DNA of 64,000 nucleotides, taken from Brachypodius melanocephalos (taxonomy: Eukaryota > Chordata > Aves > Passeriformes > Pycnonotidae). Every line of letters starts with the position of its first letter. The first letter of the stretch is position 1. The DNA lies in assembly GCA_013398615.1 (NCBI GenBank), contig VZSR01000479.1, positions 5,262,767 through 5,326,766 of the forward strand, given 5' to 3'. Positions 12,801-25,574 of this stretch are shown piece after piece. Under the pieces are notes generated by a model, which ran no database searches, was not told where the DNA came from, and was given only the letters and a program-made list of their open reading frames with translations. A program made the position numbers and the translations under genes.

Positions 12801-15800
12801 TTCTGACATAAACCTACCAAGGTTTACTGGGCTAGCTCAAAATATGAGATACCTCATAGTCATCACAAAACAGATGATGAGTCCCAGATGTTCAACACTC
12901 ATGGATTACTAAAGAAAGCAAATAGAAGGAACAACATTTAAGGACTTCAACAAAAAATGCCTGGTCTGTTTTAGGTTCCCAACTTGCCAAGTGGGTGAGT
13001 GTCTGTTCATAGCCAAAGAAGTGTGGCAGCCCTGGGGCTGTAAAGTCATTGCATTAAAAGCTCTCCATGAGCTGGGACTATAGATCTCACGGAAATGTGG
13101 CAGCTGGCTGTGGATTACTTCAGTCTCTGAGTCTTCTTTTAACCAATGCGCCAACTTTATAGCAGAAAAAACAGATTCATGAAAGAATCTTCAGCTCAGT
13201 GACTAGGGGAGACTGGGAAGAGTGATAGTTTCAGGGCTTTGAAGTACGTAATGGTCAAAGCTCCCATTTTTTATTAAGTTGCTCTTCCATCTACACCAAT
13301 GTGTGGTTGTGTAATTAACTGGGCTTAGTTGCACTTAATCTATAAGCATAACTCAGCAAAAGACTTGACCTCAAGAGATTTCCTGTTTTACAAGTGTCCT
13401 GTTTTTGAAACAAGAGGATAATAAACAAAGGAGTACTTTACTACCCTGGTTCAGCAAATGCTTCCATATTGATAGACTCCATTACTGACCAATAGAAGAT
13501 CCATTTACTTCTTCTTTGTATATACCATCAGCATTTTCTTGTTCATCCACAGAAATTCAGATATTTATGTTAACCAAAGCAGAGGTAGTCTGAAAAAGTG
13601 CCCTGTGCTTTTGTATGATCTTTTTTCTCCATATTTGATGCTCAGTTATTGATCTACTATTCACAAAACCTTCTGCTTACCTACTTCAGTGATGACTCCA
13701 TCCCAAAGCTGAATTCCTGCATTGCAATGTTCAGTTTTACAGGTTAATTGTTTGTCATTTGCTTGAACACACAGGAACTCATTGGCAATTTATCATTCTG
13801 CCTTAGTTCCTTTTGTTGGATAGGCAGGTCCTGGTAAAGCTGACCTTTGCACGGGTTTAATGTTTCCCCTTCACACCTTCAAGGCTAAGGAGTTTGACTG
13901 ACATGAATAATTAATTTTTGAACAAATACAGCACACCTTTTCCTATGGTTCCCCTCCAAGTGCATGAGCCTTTGTGCATTGCAAAGGCATGCCATGAACA
14001 GGGGAGTCCAAAGGACACTGGTGTGGCTCAAAGTCTGAGATTCATCCTGTCTCAGCGCAGTTGTTACTGCTGTGTCTCCCCTCTGCTGTGCTGTCATGTC
14101 CTTCTGGGTGCCACAGACCAGAAAAAAAGTAGGTGTGTGCACTGCAAGGCTCAGTGCATTCAGGACAGGCTGGACCAGCTGCACGGAACGAGTCAAATAT
14201 GGGCTTTGGCACGTTCACAACCACAACAGTTCACTACAGGAGCAGGATCACTTCAATCAACTGTGTGTGTCAGAGAAATTCAAAAGAAAAAAAATCCTCA
14301 GATTCTGCTCAAGCAGAAAGTTCCCAGGGGCAAAAGAGGCCATAATATAGAAAAAACAGCTGTGGTCTTGTGCTTCCCTTTACTATTCTGGCCTGAATGA
14401 GAGGAATTGGTTTTCAGGGCCATGGGAGAACTGGAACACTGCAGCACGTCATCTCTATTCTGTTTCATTTCCAGGTGATGTAGGTGAGATGTAAGCCAGC
14501 CAAATGAAAGAAAAACTGTCCTCTTTGACAGTCTGATGAGAACTAAACACTCCCATAAGGTGATGGAGAAAAGGGAAGAGAATTCATTAGAACAGAATAT
14601 TTACTTCCCCTGCTATAGCTGACCATTGCTCATCTCTGATTTCTGAACTTGTGACTAGTATTGTCACAAAATTCTTAACAGGCAGAAAAGGTTACTGTGA
14701 CAGTAAATGATACCAACTTGGAAAAAACTTTTGCTAAGTCTGCCTTGTCACCTTTGCTGTGTACATCAGCAATGTGCTGGCAACTAAGAATAACAACAGT
14801 TAAAAACCAGTAAGTCGTTAATGTGCACAGGTAATCTGTCTCATATTTTGCTTACTGTGTATTTGTTATTATAATTTCTGTTCTTTTCAAGGACATCCAT
14901 ACTAAACAGCCAGTGTACTTCTAGCCATTACTATTTTTATCGTCCCTCTATTTCTTTAAGTGAAGCATCTTTGAAATACTTAATTTGGGTAAACAATCAT
15001 CTCAACGCCTTCAGCTTTCAGAGTCCTGAATCCTAAGCCGTGCTGGCCATGGTGTGACCTTGGAAGAGACTGATCTGGGGAGAAGGGAAGAATCTGGACA
15101 ACAGGTGCTCTGTCAGGATCCCTTGCCTTTGAGGGCAGCATAACTTACAGTGCAATTCGTATTGCAACATAAATCAGGGCTGCCTCAAGCTCCACGTAAT
15201 TCCTCTGGTGCAGAGTCTGCAGTTCATGTGATACGGTGGGGGCTGAGGGCTGGTGGTGCAACAGATGTTGGTGAAGAAATGAGGTGACAAGTGACATGGC
15301 CTCCATGGCACCAGCCTCCAAAGAGAAGGGACAGACAAAGGCAGTTTTCTGATAGAGGCAGCTCCTCGACAGCAGATAGGCAAAGGGAAGATTTGGGGAT
15401 GGTGTTTTAGTTACAGAAGGAGGTACACAGATGCTTTGGAACAGCCCATTGAGGCTTCTACCTGCATCTTGAGAAAATGGAAAAACCTGAATCAAAATGG
15501 AGGAAAAGTGAGAGGAGTGAGGTCTGTCCTTCTGTGCGCAAGGTGGAGAATTTGCTCTGCTTTTGAACAAATGGCAATGTGACCTTTCTGTCACATATAG
15601 AAAGGGAACACTGCTGTGTTTAGATTTGCAGGAGTGTTTCCAAATATGCAGCATGTACGAGTACAGGTTCTCCTGGGAGATGCTCAGTGAATCCTCTTGC
15701 AGGTGGCTATTTATTTCAGCCTCCATGGGCAGGAAGCAAGGGAAGATTTGTAGGTGGAGAAAGCCTGGGATAAAGAGTCTCTGGGAGGAACTCCAGCCAG

Positions 15801-16760
15801 GTCTGATGATGAGATCTGTGCATTATGTTGTTATGAGATTCCATGTACATAAATCTGGATTGTAGCAGAGGGATCCATGCAGTGTCTGTGGCTTCTTAGC
15901 AGAGGTGGAGAGACATCTGCTTCTAAATACTGCTGCACATTTCCCCCTTGTCAATGAATGTCTGTGAGTTTTTAGATGCTCAGCTCCTGAGGAATTTCCA
16001 TCACCTTCATTCCAAGGATGAACTGGAGCAGGTTCTCCCCATGTGTCTAACTCTGCAGGGCCCAAGCCTTGTTGCCCAGCCTGACAACACTGGCCACTTA
16101 CAATGCCCCAGATCCCGGTGTAAGGAATTGAACTATCTCCATTCTCTTCAGTATGACAATGCAGCTGTGCCACAAACCAAAGCAGATAAGGGGCAGAAAA
16201 TCCCTCTGAATCTTGCTGTCATGGTGTTTTGACCTCATTCTAAGGTAAATCTTGTATATGCTGTAGTGTCCAGACACCAAAAGAGCAGCAAAGATTGATA
16301 TTTCATGGCCATTGTAGGACAAACTCAAACATATGGACATAGGATGGAGGTGGGACATGGTTCTCATCTAGTCATACTCTTAAGTAATGTTCTTGTCACA
16401 AAACACTAAAAAATGGAAGTCACCTGGCACTAGAACAGATGTCCCTGTTCTTCATCCAAACCCCACTTCTAATCCTCTTTTTTTAATGTGTTTGAGACAG
16501 ACTGTAACAAAAAAAAAGGAGGGAGAAGGAAGTCTGGGGGAATCGTAGATCTTTACTGTACATACCACAGAGAGGCAGCACAGAGGAAAGCACTGCTGGG
16601 CTTTGAGGAGCTGGCAGGCTTGAAAGTTTGTAGGCAGGGTTGCAGGCAGCTTCCCCTTTTACTGGAACTTGGAAAATTCATTAGGCCTGGAAATTGCCAG
16701 ATCTACTCCGAAGGGAAGAGAGAAGGGTCACGTAAAGTTTGGAGAAAATTTAAATTGCTT
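9862..16760. other. Non-coding sequence, gene desert
   Basis: No gene recognised and no CR1 tail seen. The longest open frame in the whole window lies here on the minus strand at 15145-15726 (193 codons). It is rich in Ser, His and Leu, has a weak start context (C at -3, G at +4), and shows no known domain. With this amount of sequence scanned in six frames, an open frame of this length is not surprising. The stretch 11440-11700 is AT-rich. Confidence 0.5.
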
Positions 16761-16804
16761 TCTCTCTCTCTTTTTTTTTTTTTTTAATTTTTTTTTTTTT
16801 AATT
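16761..16804. repeat. TC then poly(T) tract
   Basis: A short TC array passes into two long T runs separated by AA, ending in AATTT. Low complexity; no associated retroelement recognised. Confidence 0.92.
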
Positions 16805-18329
16805 TGCAGATTGTGAGAAATTGACCTGAGCTTCCAATTGTAAAATTTTGTCAAACATTTACATTGGGTGGGGTGGATCCAGCCAGGAGATAGAGTGATG
16901 AAGTGTTGGGCCTGGGCAGTTTCTACTGGCAGAGATCTTCTGGAGCCCAGGCTGGATTTTAAAGCTCCCAGCAGGAGCAGAGCTGGCCTCTGGTGCTCAT
17001 TCTGTTCTGCTGCTCCATCAGCACTAATCCATAGGTTCAGCAGCACTCCAGTTATTTATAGTTGACTTATGTTCAGAAGTTGGTTATGATTGTGCACCAG
17101 AAAGATGCAGAATGAAACCCTGGAGGATGTTGAGGCAGAGGGCTGTGCAGAGTGTGTATCCAAAGGGTGAGAGCAGGGGTAAGAGCATGGACCAGATTGA
17201 TAATGAGTTCTGAAAGCTGGCATTTGTTGGTTGCTGATTAACAAAATGGAAACCTGAGGTAGAGTTCAATTAGGAGGATTACTGGCTCCTCCCCAGCTCC
17301 TGAGAGAGTGGTTTGTTCAACTGACCTTTTGTTGGGCTGGGCTGGAAAGATATAAATTAGCTTAATGCATGAATATTTTCATTTAATAAAACTGCCCCCA
17401 AATTTGTTTGGAGTTGCCAGGCTTCTTGGGAGAAAAAGAAAGAGATCTATTATGTTCTACAAAAACAATGACATTTTACCCTCTGTATTTACTCTCCCAA
17501 TAGAAAGTCTGCAGTCAGCCAAGGTCCCTATCACAGCAGCTCTCCCACCCTGCATTCCACATGCCCTTACAAACACCCAAATCCACTTGGAAAAGCACTT
17601 GACTTCATCCACCAGTCAGGGCTTCACCTTCCCTGCAGTGAAACAAACTACCCCAAAGTCTTACTGACAGACAAATCCTCTTATCCTAAAGAAATTAAAA
17701 ATAGAAATATAAATAGAAAACCATTAAAAGACATGATGTGAAACCCAGGAGCTCCTGGAGCCACATTTTGGGCCATCCCCCAGGGCATTGGAAGCAGACA
17801 GTAGGGCAGCACCACTTGGTGCCCAGCAGCTGTTGAAGCCTGGGCATGTCTTCCTCATGCCTGCTGCTTCCAAGCAGGCCATTATATGAAGGCAGAGCCT
17901 GGCCAAAACCACTGAAAGCTCAACAACATCTCATAAACATTTGTTTGGAAACTCCAGTGGCATCCCTTGTGCAGTGCTGCCTGGATGAAACATTGCTGTC
18001 CCCTCCAGCAATGGCATGGGGAGGGTCAAGGGAAAGCAGCACCAAGGCTGGGGGACACGGGGCAGTGTGAAGAAATCCCAACTCTGTCTTTGCCTCAGCT
18101 CCTTTGAGCCAAGGTGCACACAGAGGTTTTGGGGCAGACACTGTCCAGAAATTAGCCCATCACTTTTTAAATATCCCCAGTTTAAACCCTTTGTGGTGCT
18201 GGTACAGGCAGGTGTGTTCATCATGCCCCAGAGCATTTCAGAGCCTGAGAGAGCACAACCCGAGGGGAAAATACAAAAAACAAGGGGGCCATTTTGTACC
18301 CAAACAGGAAAGGGGAATCCTGGGCCAGT
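16805..18329. other. Non-coding sequence
   Basis: No gene recognised. The right half (from about 17740) is GC-richer and has many overlapping unrelated open frames on both strands. The next feature is a CR1 tail. Confidence 0.5.
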
Positions 18330-18590
18330 CACAGAATGGTTTGGTTGGAAGGGACCCTAAAGATCTCCCTGTTATAACCCCCAGCCTTGGGCAGGGACAC
18401 TTTCCACCAGACCAGGTGGCTCCAAGCCCCATCATCCTGACAGGAATGAGGTATCCCCATCTTCTCTGGGCAGCCTCTGCAAGGGCCTTGCCACCTTCAC
18501 AGGGAAGAAATTCTTCCTAAAATCCAATCTAACCCAGCCCTGTGTCAGTCTGAAGCCGTTCCCATTCTGGGTGGCTGGCAGGGCTGTGGT
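18330..18590 (-). mobile_element. CR1 LINE 3' fragment, 5'-truncated
   Basis: Antisense CR1 tail. It starts with CACAGAATGGTTTGGTTGG and GAAGGGACCCTAAAGATC, which is the complement of the usual 3' end. It continues with CAGGGACACTTTCCACCAGACCAGG, split over the normal CR1 blocks, then CAAGCCCCATCATCCTG, TTCACAGGGAAGAAATTCTTCC and AATCCAATCTAACCCAGCC. Homology fades after GAAGCCGTTCCCATTC near 18570. It is one of the better preserved CR1 copies in the window. Confidence 0.93.
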
Positions 18591-21500
18591 GCTCTGTGTG
18601 GAGGGCAGATTCAGACACAGGCACTGAGATGGGCCTCAGCTGTCTCAGGGGCACAGAAGAAATGTGGAGAAAGGGAATCACTGAAAAGTCACTAAAATAT
18701 CCTCTTTCCTTTGAAAACCTCCCCACGTGGTTTGCCTAAGTACCAAGCAACTTAATTGCTGGATGCATTTAAGTAATATTAAACTCTGCCTTTTCTCCCC
18801 CATGTTCAAAGGAAAAGAGCCTGTATCGGTGAGATTCATTTCTAAAAGCCTTTTAAAAGTTCTCTTTGGCAACACCTCTTTGAAGTCTAATCCAATCTGC
18901 AGTATATGTCCTCCAAGTTAATCCCAATTTTCGCAGGACAACCAGTAATGTTACGTAAGAACCTTCCAAAGAACAACAGGAGTGCAAAGCACAAAATAGT
19001 GAAATCTCCTCATAAGGGGGACAATTCTGCTATTTACAACAGCACAAATCCCCAGTTATTTTAGCAGTGTGTTGACCATGCAGGACTAGCCCTCCTGGAA
19101 ACCAATTTACTTCTCAGTTTTGCTGGGTTTATTCTGTATTTGCCACTCAAAGTAAGATTTAGGTTTGAAATGTTAATTTTAATAAAGCAGCAGTTTTATT
19201 TTAGAAGCTTCCAGGAACTGGTTCTGGTTTGTGTTCTTTGCAGAGCTTTATAGCTTTCTCAGGATCTCTAGACCTTCCATATGCATTTTCTAAGTACCTT
19301 CCTCCCCAATCTGTGCTGTACTATGTGTGATCCCTGAAGAGTGAAGTTAGGAACTCCTTCTGATACAAAAGCAAGCACTGTGTTAAAAAAAAGGAGTGGA
19401 AAGACCCTTAAATTAAAAGGAATATCCATAAGTGGAAATTAAATTCTGGGTTACTGTACCAACCCTCGAATATCACAAATAAAAATCTCTTTAAGGCTGG
19501 CACACAAAGTCCTCTGGCTTCAAGCCAAAGAAGGAAAAATCAAACCTAGAAATAAGAGGTGGACTTTTAAACACATTGTAGGTTATTAATAAAACAGTTT
19601 CCCAAGGGACATGATAGAGTCTCCATCACCTGAACTCTGTCTTGTTGTCCATCAGGATTTTCATCTCAAGACCTTTTTCTCCAGCTAACACTCCATAGCT
19701 CCCGGTCTCTGTTCCACAGAGTTAAAACCTGATCACCTTCCTCATCTCCTCAGCTCCAGTCACCCTTTCTGCTCAGCCTAACAGGATGACTAACATAATT
19801 ACACACCACAGAGGTGGTTTTCTAAGCCTGTGTTGGTTTTGACATTGACTGTTTCTACAAGAGCTTTTTGCCCCAAAGGTTCTCCACTGTTTTCCAAGAG
19901 TGTTTGGTCTAATGAATAAGCAACTCTTCTCATAGACTTTCCAAATCTTTTATTTGGAAAAATCCATAAAGGGGCTGCTCTGTCACATGCTGCAGACCCT
20001 GGTGCAGGAACAATTGCCTTGAGTGAGAGAAGGGAAACCTCTGTTATTTATCTGATCTCCAGGACCTTCCAAATAGGCAACTCTTCCCCCTGTGTTAGTA
20101 CTCATCTCCAGACTGAGCTGGGAAAGGCTTTATTTCAGGGTTTGCCCCAAGCACTGAGCTCTTCCTGCTTCTTTGTCATCAGAAAAACTCCTGGGCAAAA
20201 GCAGCGTCCGGTCTGAGCTGTTTTGGGTTTGGTTTTTTGGCTTTATGTTCCTAGATGGTGCATGCAGGGTTATGTTACGCTCCTGAGTAGCTTTTCTGAG
20301 CCACAACTGCTTTCCAGGACTTTCATTATGTGGCACAGGTGTTCTGCATTATAACTCATTTTTCACTCCTAGGGCTGTAAGGGGATAGGGCAGTCCTACT
20401 TATTATTGTCTTTTTTTTTTTTCTTTTGGGAAATGATCTGCATTGGTGTCTGCAGTTTGCTGATGGCTCATTTGTACCGTGAATGGTATTGATATGTCTG
20501 GTAATGTGACCCAGCAGATTTACTGCACAATTGGCAACATTAGAGAACCCTGAGACACCAGCCAAAACCCAGAATAGATTAGGGAAATTGCTATTGCAGA
20601 TACAACACACATCTACAGTGTCCTTCTCAAGGTCCTTTTGGATGATGCTAAATGTGCTTGGCTATGGAACATAAATCTGTTTCCATCTGCATTTATTTAC
20701 CTTGCAGAGTGTACATGATGTTGGTGTGTCATCTCTGCATGCACTTGTTGCCAGTGTGCTCCTATATGTGAGTTTAAAGACATGTATATTATGTATCTAC
20801 CACATATTTTTCAGTTGAAGAACCTCTCACATGTCATTCCATCTGTTCCCTTTTACTGATGGAAAAGACATGTTTAGTGGTAAGATATTTTTCCCTTATT
20901 CTCTTTCTTGAGGGTGTGCTGTTGGTCTGTAAAAGAAAACGTAATAAAAATGTTTACACAACAAGACATAAAGGCAGGATAGACTTTGCAAATAGAAAAT
21001 TGGGATGTGTGGATCTGATAAAAGCTTAGGCAAGATTTTTCTGCAAAAAAAAAAAAAGTGATGAAAACAGAATTTTCGTTAAGAGCAATTTGTTGGCAGG
21101 AACTAATACATAAAATTCACGCTTTTCAGGAGATACATTTTGTTGCCCAGATTTTCCTTTTTCCAGTGAAAAGATGAAGTTTTTAGCAGACAAAAAGCAC
21201 CATCCATGGATTTCTTTTAGTTGGAATAACAATTTTCCACAGAAAACCCCTTCAGCTTTTATTGGGGTTTTTTTTTTAAATGAGATCTAGCAGTGTGGTT
21301 TTCTGGCTTCAGACAGAAATTTCAAAACTGGCTTAAGTGAGTATCTGTCTAGATGAACAAAGCTAAGTTAGATTTAGGTCATATGTTAAACACTCACATC
21401 CCAAATCTTTGCCTTGTGGCCTGTATGACTTCATAATGTTTCACCAGCATAATCTGACCCCTTTGTCAGACTGACAAACAGCTCATCAGATCATGCTGCC

Positions 21501-22340
21501 ATCTTCAGAGGGGGCTGACCCCTTTTTCTGGTCAAAAATCTGCTCACCTTGCTTGTGATAAGCAGAGGGGCCAGTAACTGGTTATGGAAGCACTAAATTT
21601 GTGCAGCCATAGCAGGGGAGGACACAGCCCCACTCCAAAGGTTGCACATTAACATGGCACAGTTATATGTATATATGATCGTATATATACACATGATTTT
21701 AGCTCCGAAAACCCATATTCATTTGGAAGTGACTTTAACCACGTTCACACCTCAAAGTGACTCGTGCAAACCCAGCAATTTTTGGGTTTTCTGGGCAGCC
21801 AGGGGCTGTTACAGATCTGAAGAGACCAAATTAATTTAAGTTGGACAAATTGACCTTATAAAATGGATTAAAATGTCCACATCCCCTGTAGTAAATATCT
21901 GTGCCATTGTCACTCTCTTCTCTAAACTTTACCTCCCATGGAAGCTTTCCCAAAGTCAAAACACCTCTGGTTATGGGTTTCTTTTCTCTTGGCTGCAAGA
22001 AGATGTAGACTTGACCAAAAACCAGTGGAAGAATTTAGAAAAAAATATAATTCCTCTGCCAGAGTTATATTTCCAAGAACAGAGCCGGGAATAAAACAGA
22101 GAGCAAATTATTCTTTTAATTTTCAACTGAAAACTGAGATTCTGCTTCACATTTCTATGTCTCCTCTGCCGGGAAAGGCCAGTGATTTTGCAGACCTACA
22201 AAATTCACCCCAAGCTGCTCTGAAAATAAACAGCATCCCAAGTAGATAGTGTTGCTGAAATGAAACCCTGCCGTAATAAAACAAATGACTAACACTTTCT
22301 ATGGGTCTACATAGCATAGAACACGAAACATACATGTAAG

Positions 22341-22371
22341 TAAGTCAAGATGGATGAGTCATCCTGACTTA
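22341..22371. repeat. Inverted repeat centred on an AP-1 site
   Basis: Two 12-base arms (TAAGTCAAGATG and CATCCTGACTTA) are complementary at 11 of 12 positions. They flank the 7-base spacer GATGAGT, and the spacer-arm junction forms a perfect TGAGTCA at 22355-22361, the consensus for JUN/FOS-type bZIP factors. The symmetry is directly visible. A regulatory role is inference. The arms are too short for a microRNA precursor. Confidence 0.6.
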
Positions 22372-23058
22372 ATAAAATGTACAAATACTTGCTAAATATT
22401 TGAGAAGTCACATGCCAGGAGCCTTCATCACTCGTTTTGTTAGACCCCTGCTTTGCCAAGTTAAAACAGTCAGAAATCATAAAAAGTAATCCACACAATC
22501 TGTCTGGAAAGACAGTTTTCTCGCATCATTCTTCTTGTTTTACAGCAATGAGTCCCTCATTCTGCCATCAAAATTTTGCAATAGAGAGCATGACTTCCTC
22601 TTCATAAGGTAAGCAAATGTTTTGCATTTATCAAGTTCCCAGAGTCTAAATGGAGAGAGAGTCAGCAGACCTCACATGTTTATGTTTCTTTACTGGAAAT
22701 GAGCCACGGGAAGTTGCAGTTAAAAGGCTGCTGGGTCTTGGGGTTCAAGGGACACAATAGGCTTCAATGACTTTAACATTGCTGAACATCTGAAGCTCTG
22801 TTTGCCTTAAATATGAATTATAAATGCTCAGAACCTCTGCAAACAGGGCTGGAAACCAGAAAATGACATTTGTTAATGAAGCCCATTTCTGGTTCAGATT
22901 GGTTCACAATCTTGTTTTCCTACTAAAAAGATAATAATTGCCCTCACTTCTGCACCACCAATCTAAACCACATCCAACATAGATGTTCAACATCTGGGTT
23001 TCTCTGGACATATTTTTCCCACTTCTCTTGGAAATTTTGCCTAAGTTCTACTTGGTGA

Positions 23059-23074
23059 TTTTTTTTTTTTTTTT
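23059..23074. repeat. Poly(T) tract
   Basis: Sixteen consecutive T residues followed by AAATTT. Simple homopolymer with no recognised element attached. Confidence 0.9.
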
Positions 23075-25534
23075 AAATTTAAGAGGGGATATCCAGATGT
23101 TTAGTAATCCATCTGGGTTATTGTGCCAGTTAGGCTGCTGACCACCCTGAAACTTCAGCTCTGTCCATTGTCTGTGAGCAGATCAAAGCAACCTTGGATG
23201 TGCTTTGGGGATGGTCAGACCTTCAGCTCAGGAGCTGCACCAGTGATAAACATGATGTGTTCAAGACACGGTGGGCTTCCCGTGTCAATGCATGCACACA
23301 AGGACTGAGGCTTCCCAGAAATGGCAGGCTGGTTAAACATGCCAAAAAGTGAAAACCTCAACTGGTTTCTGGAAAGAAATATTGCAAAGTAACCCAGCAG
23401 TGCATGCAAAGTCCACACAGGTGACAAGAAAAGCTTGTCACTTTGAACAAAAGCAGGGGATACAGCTGGACAGGTGGAAGAAGAGAAGGTTCTGTGCCAA
23501 TTTCCTCCTAGTTACCTGTGCAGGTTGAACCTGTTACTCACTAGGCAGAAATGTAATAATCAACAGTGAAACTGGCTGCTCTTCCCTTGCAACTGTACTC
23601 CATAAATCAGAGCTCAGGTGTGGCCTTTTGGCAACAGAGGTAAATAAGTGATTGAATGTCAGTGGAACAAAACGAGCAATGGAAAGGGCTAAAGCTTATA
23701 CACTGAGTTGCTGGGCTATTAAATTAGCTTAATTGACCCTAGATGGATAAAATTTCTCTCATTACCTCCCCATTGTGTTTCATTTGCCATCGAAGGGTTT
23801 AGTGCAGCTTTAGGTCTCTGCTGTGCACATGTTCAGTGCCTGGGAGGAGCTGGTGCTCTGTTGAGCCGGAGTTCTGCAGTTATAAACAGGAAGAAATATA
23901 ATTTGGCTTTAAATGTAAAATTTGTGTCCCACAGCCTTCCTCCCGTCAGAATTCATCATTTGTCTTTGACACAGAGGAGGAACCGCAGAATTACTGGGAA
24001 AAGGAGAGAAGTTGCTCCTTTTTGGAGATGGCCTCTGTCCAGCTTTGCTCCAGCTCAGCTTTTGTGCCCTTGGACAGCAGGATACTGAGCTCCAGTGGTA
24101 ACTACAGAAGTCAGATTTCCAACTGACTGATCTGCTATCCCAGCAGTAACAAATGGATCACTTTTAACCCCAGAGACTGTAGTTTGCCCCACGTGGCACT
24201 CCTCTCTTCACTGTTGTCTGCAAGCAAAGGTGGCACACATTCCATAGACAACCTTGTGCAAAACAAATATTTATGAACCTAAATGACTTTGGGGCAGCTT
24301 GTCTGAGCAGTATACAGGGCAGTACTGGGGCCCTGGTGAGAAATAATACAGCCAAACACTCATTCACAGAGGGTAGATAATTTTTCCCATTCTATCTACT
24401 TATTGCTGGAGCCTTGCTGTGCTCAACACCTTCTGTTCCTTTGCTTTGGGTCCTAAAACAGGCCACTAATTGTGAATTCAGATGGACTCCCCATATCTTA
24501 CTCTTCATGGTGCACACAAAGGGAAAATGCTCAAAGTTAAGCAACCTGTAACTGTAAGGAAATGCATTGCCCAAGTGACGTATTTTTAAGGTTAAATGCC
24601 TGGGTGACAGAGTGACATTTTCATGTGGGGCCATAGGGTCATCATGACTATTCTGGTCTGCTCTGTCTCTTTGAAGGATGCTTTTAAACACTTTTTTAAA
24701 AGCAGTCAATAACTGTGATAAACAGAGTCCTCCATTATTTACATTTTGGTGTTTATTAGGCTCTAAAAGAAGAACTATACATCTGTGGGCTTTCTTTAAT
24801 TTTTCCAGTCAAAATAGGAATAGTAGGGATTCAAAGAAGACAGCCCTTTCCAGACAGTCTTTGTCCATTGCCTACTTCTATTCCCTGGACCTTGAACCTT
24901 CCAGCACACGTGGAGTCTTTAGTGCACAAATCAGGTTTATATTGAGGGGCTACTGACTGCCTTCCTTGGGGGAGATGGCAGTGTTGCAGAGGTCTCTGCT
25001 AGTCACATCTATACAAAAACCCAAATTATACTGGAGGAAATAGTGTGTGGCATATTTGTGGTTAAGGCACATTTTTAAATTTAATTTTTGGTGAAATGAT
25101 GCACACTGCGAGTAGGTATCAGAAATCACTGCTGCCTGGTGTTGGGTTCTTAAGTGAATTTCCTTTTTTCCTGAACCCACTGCTGCTACCTTCCCAAATC
25201 CTTACCTCAGGCCCTTTAAAAATCCATGTTCCTATATCAGTGGCTAGATGCTGTATTATCTCTTTTTAGTTGTAAAATTTCACAGGTGGGAATCCAGAAG
25301 ATTGGAAACCTGACAGTTGAGCACTGTTGCCTCTGCCAGTAGAGGTGGTGCTTTAGACAATTCTGTGTACGGAACGAAAACATCACAAAGCTCTTTTACA
25401 ACCTATTAACATTACTGACATTTAATTTTAATTAACGCAGGTCTTGTGGAGAATGGGAAAGGAGCATCATTAAAACACCACTGCACTGGTAATATCTGTG
25501 CTGGTAACACTGGTTAATTTTCCACGAAATTTAC

Positions 25535-25574
25535 TTATTATTACTATTATTATTATTATCATCATCATCATCAC
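25535..25574. repeat. TTA/TCA trinucleotide microsatellite
   Basis: An array of TTA units changes into an array of TCA units, with one interruption (TTACTATTA). The change from TTA to TCA repeats suggests a base change in one unit that later spread by slippage. Confidence 0.95.

Larger units (their letters stand above)
18591..25534. other. Non-coding sequence, gene desert
   Basis: No gene and no CR1 or LTR recognised over about 7 kb. Simple tracts occur at 20411-20422 (T) and 23059-23074 (T). The stretch 22230-22420 is AT-rich with an AP-1-centred inverted repeat, annotated separately, and a GTAATAAAAC site resembling posterior HOX sites. It is a candidate enhancer by appearance only. Confidence 0.5.

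Noticed and set aside
13918..14400. 160-codon plus-strand open frame
   Set aside because: It overlaps 92- and 103-codon frames on both strands and has no recognisable motif or splice context. Expected by chance.
25335..25355. CTCF-like CCAGTAGAGGTGGTGC
   Set aside because: The match breaks after the AGAGG core and two further key positions differ.
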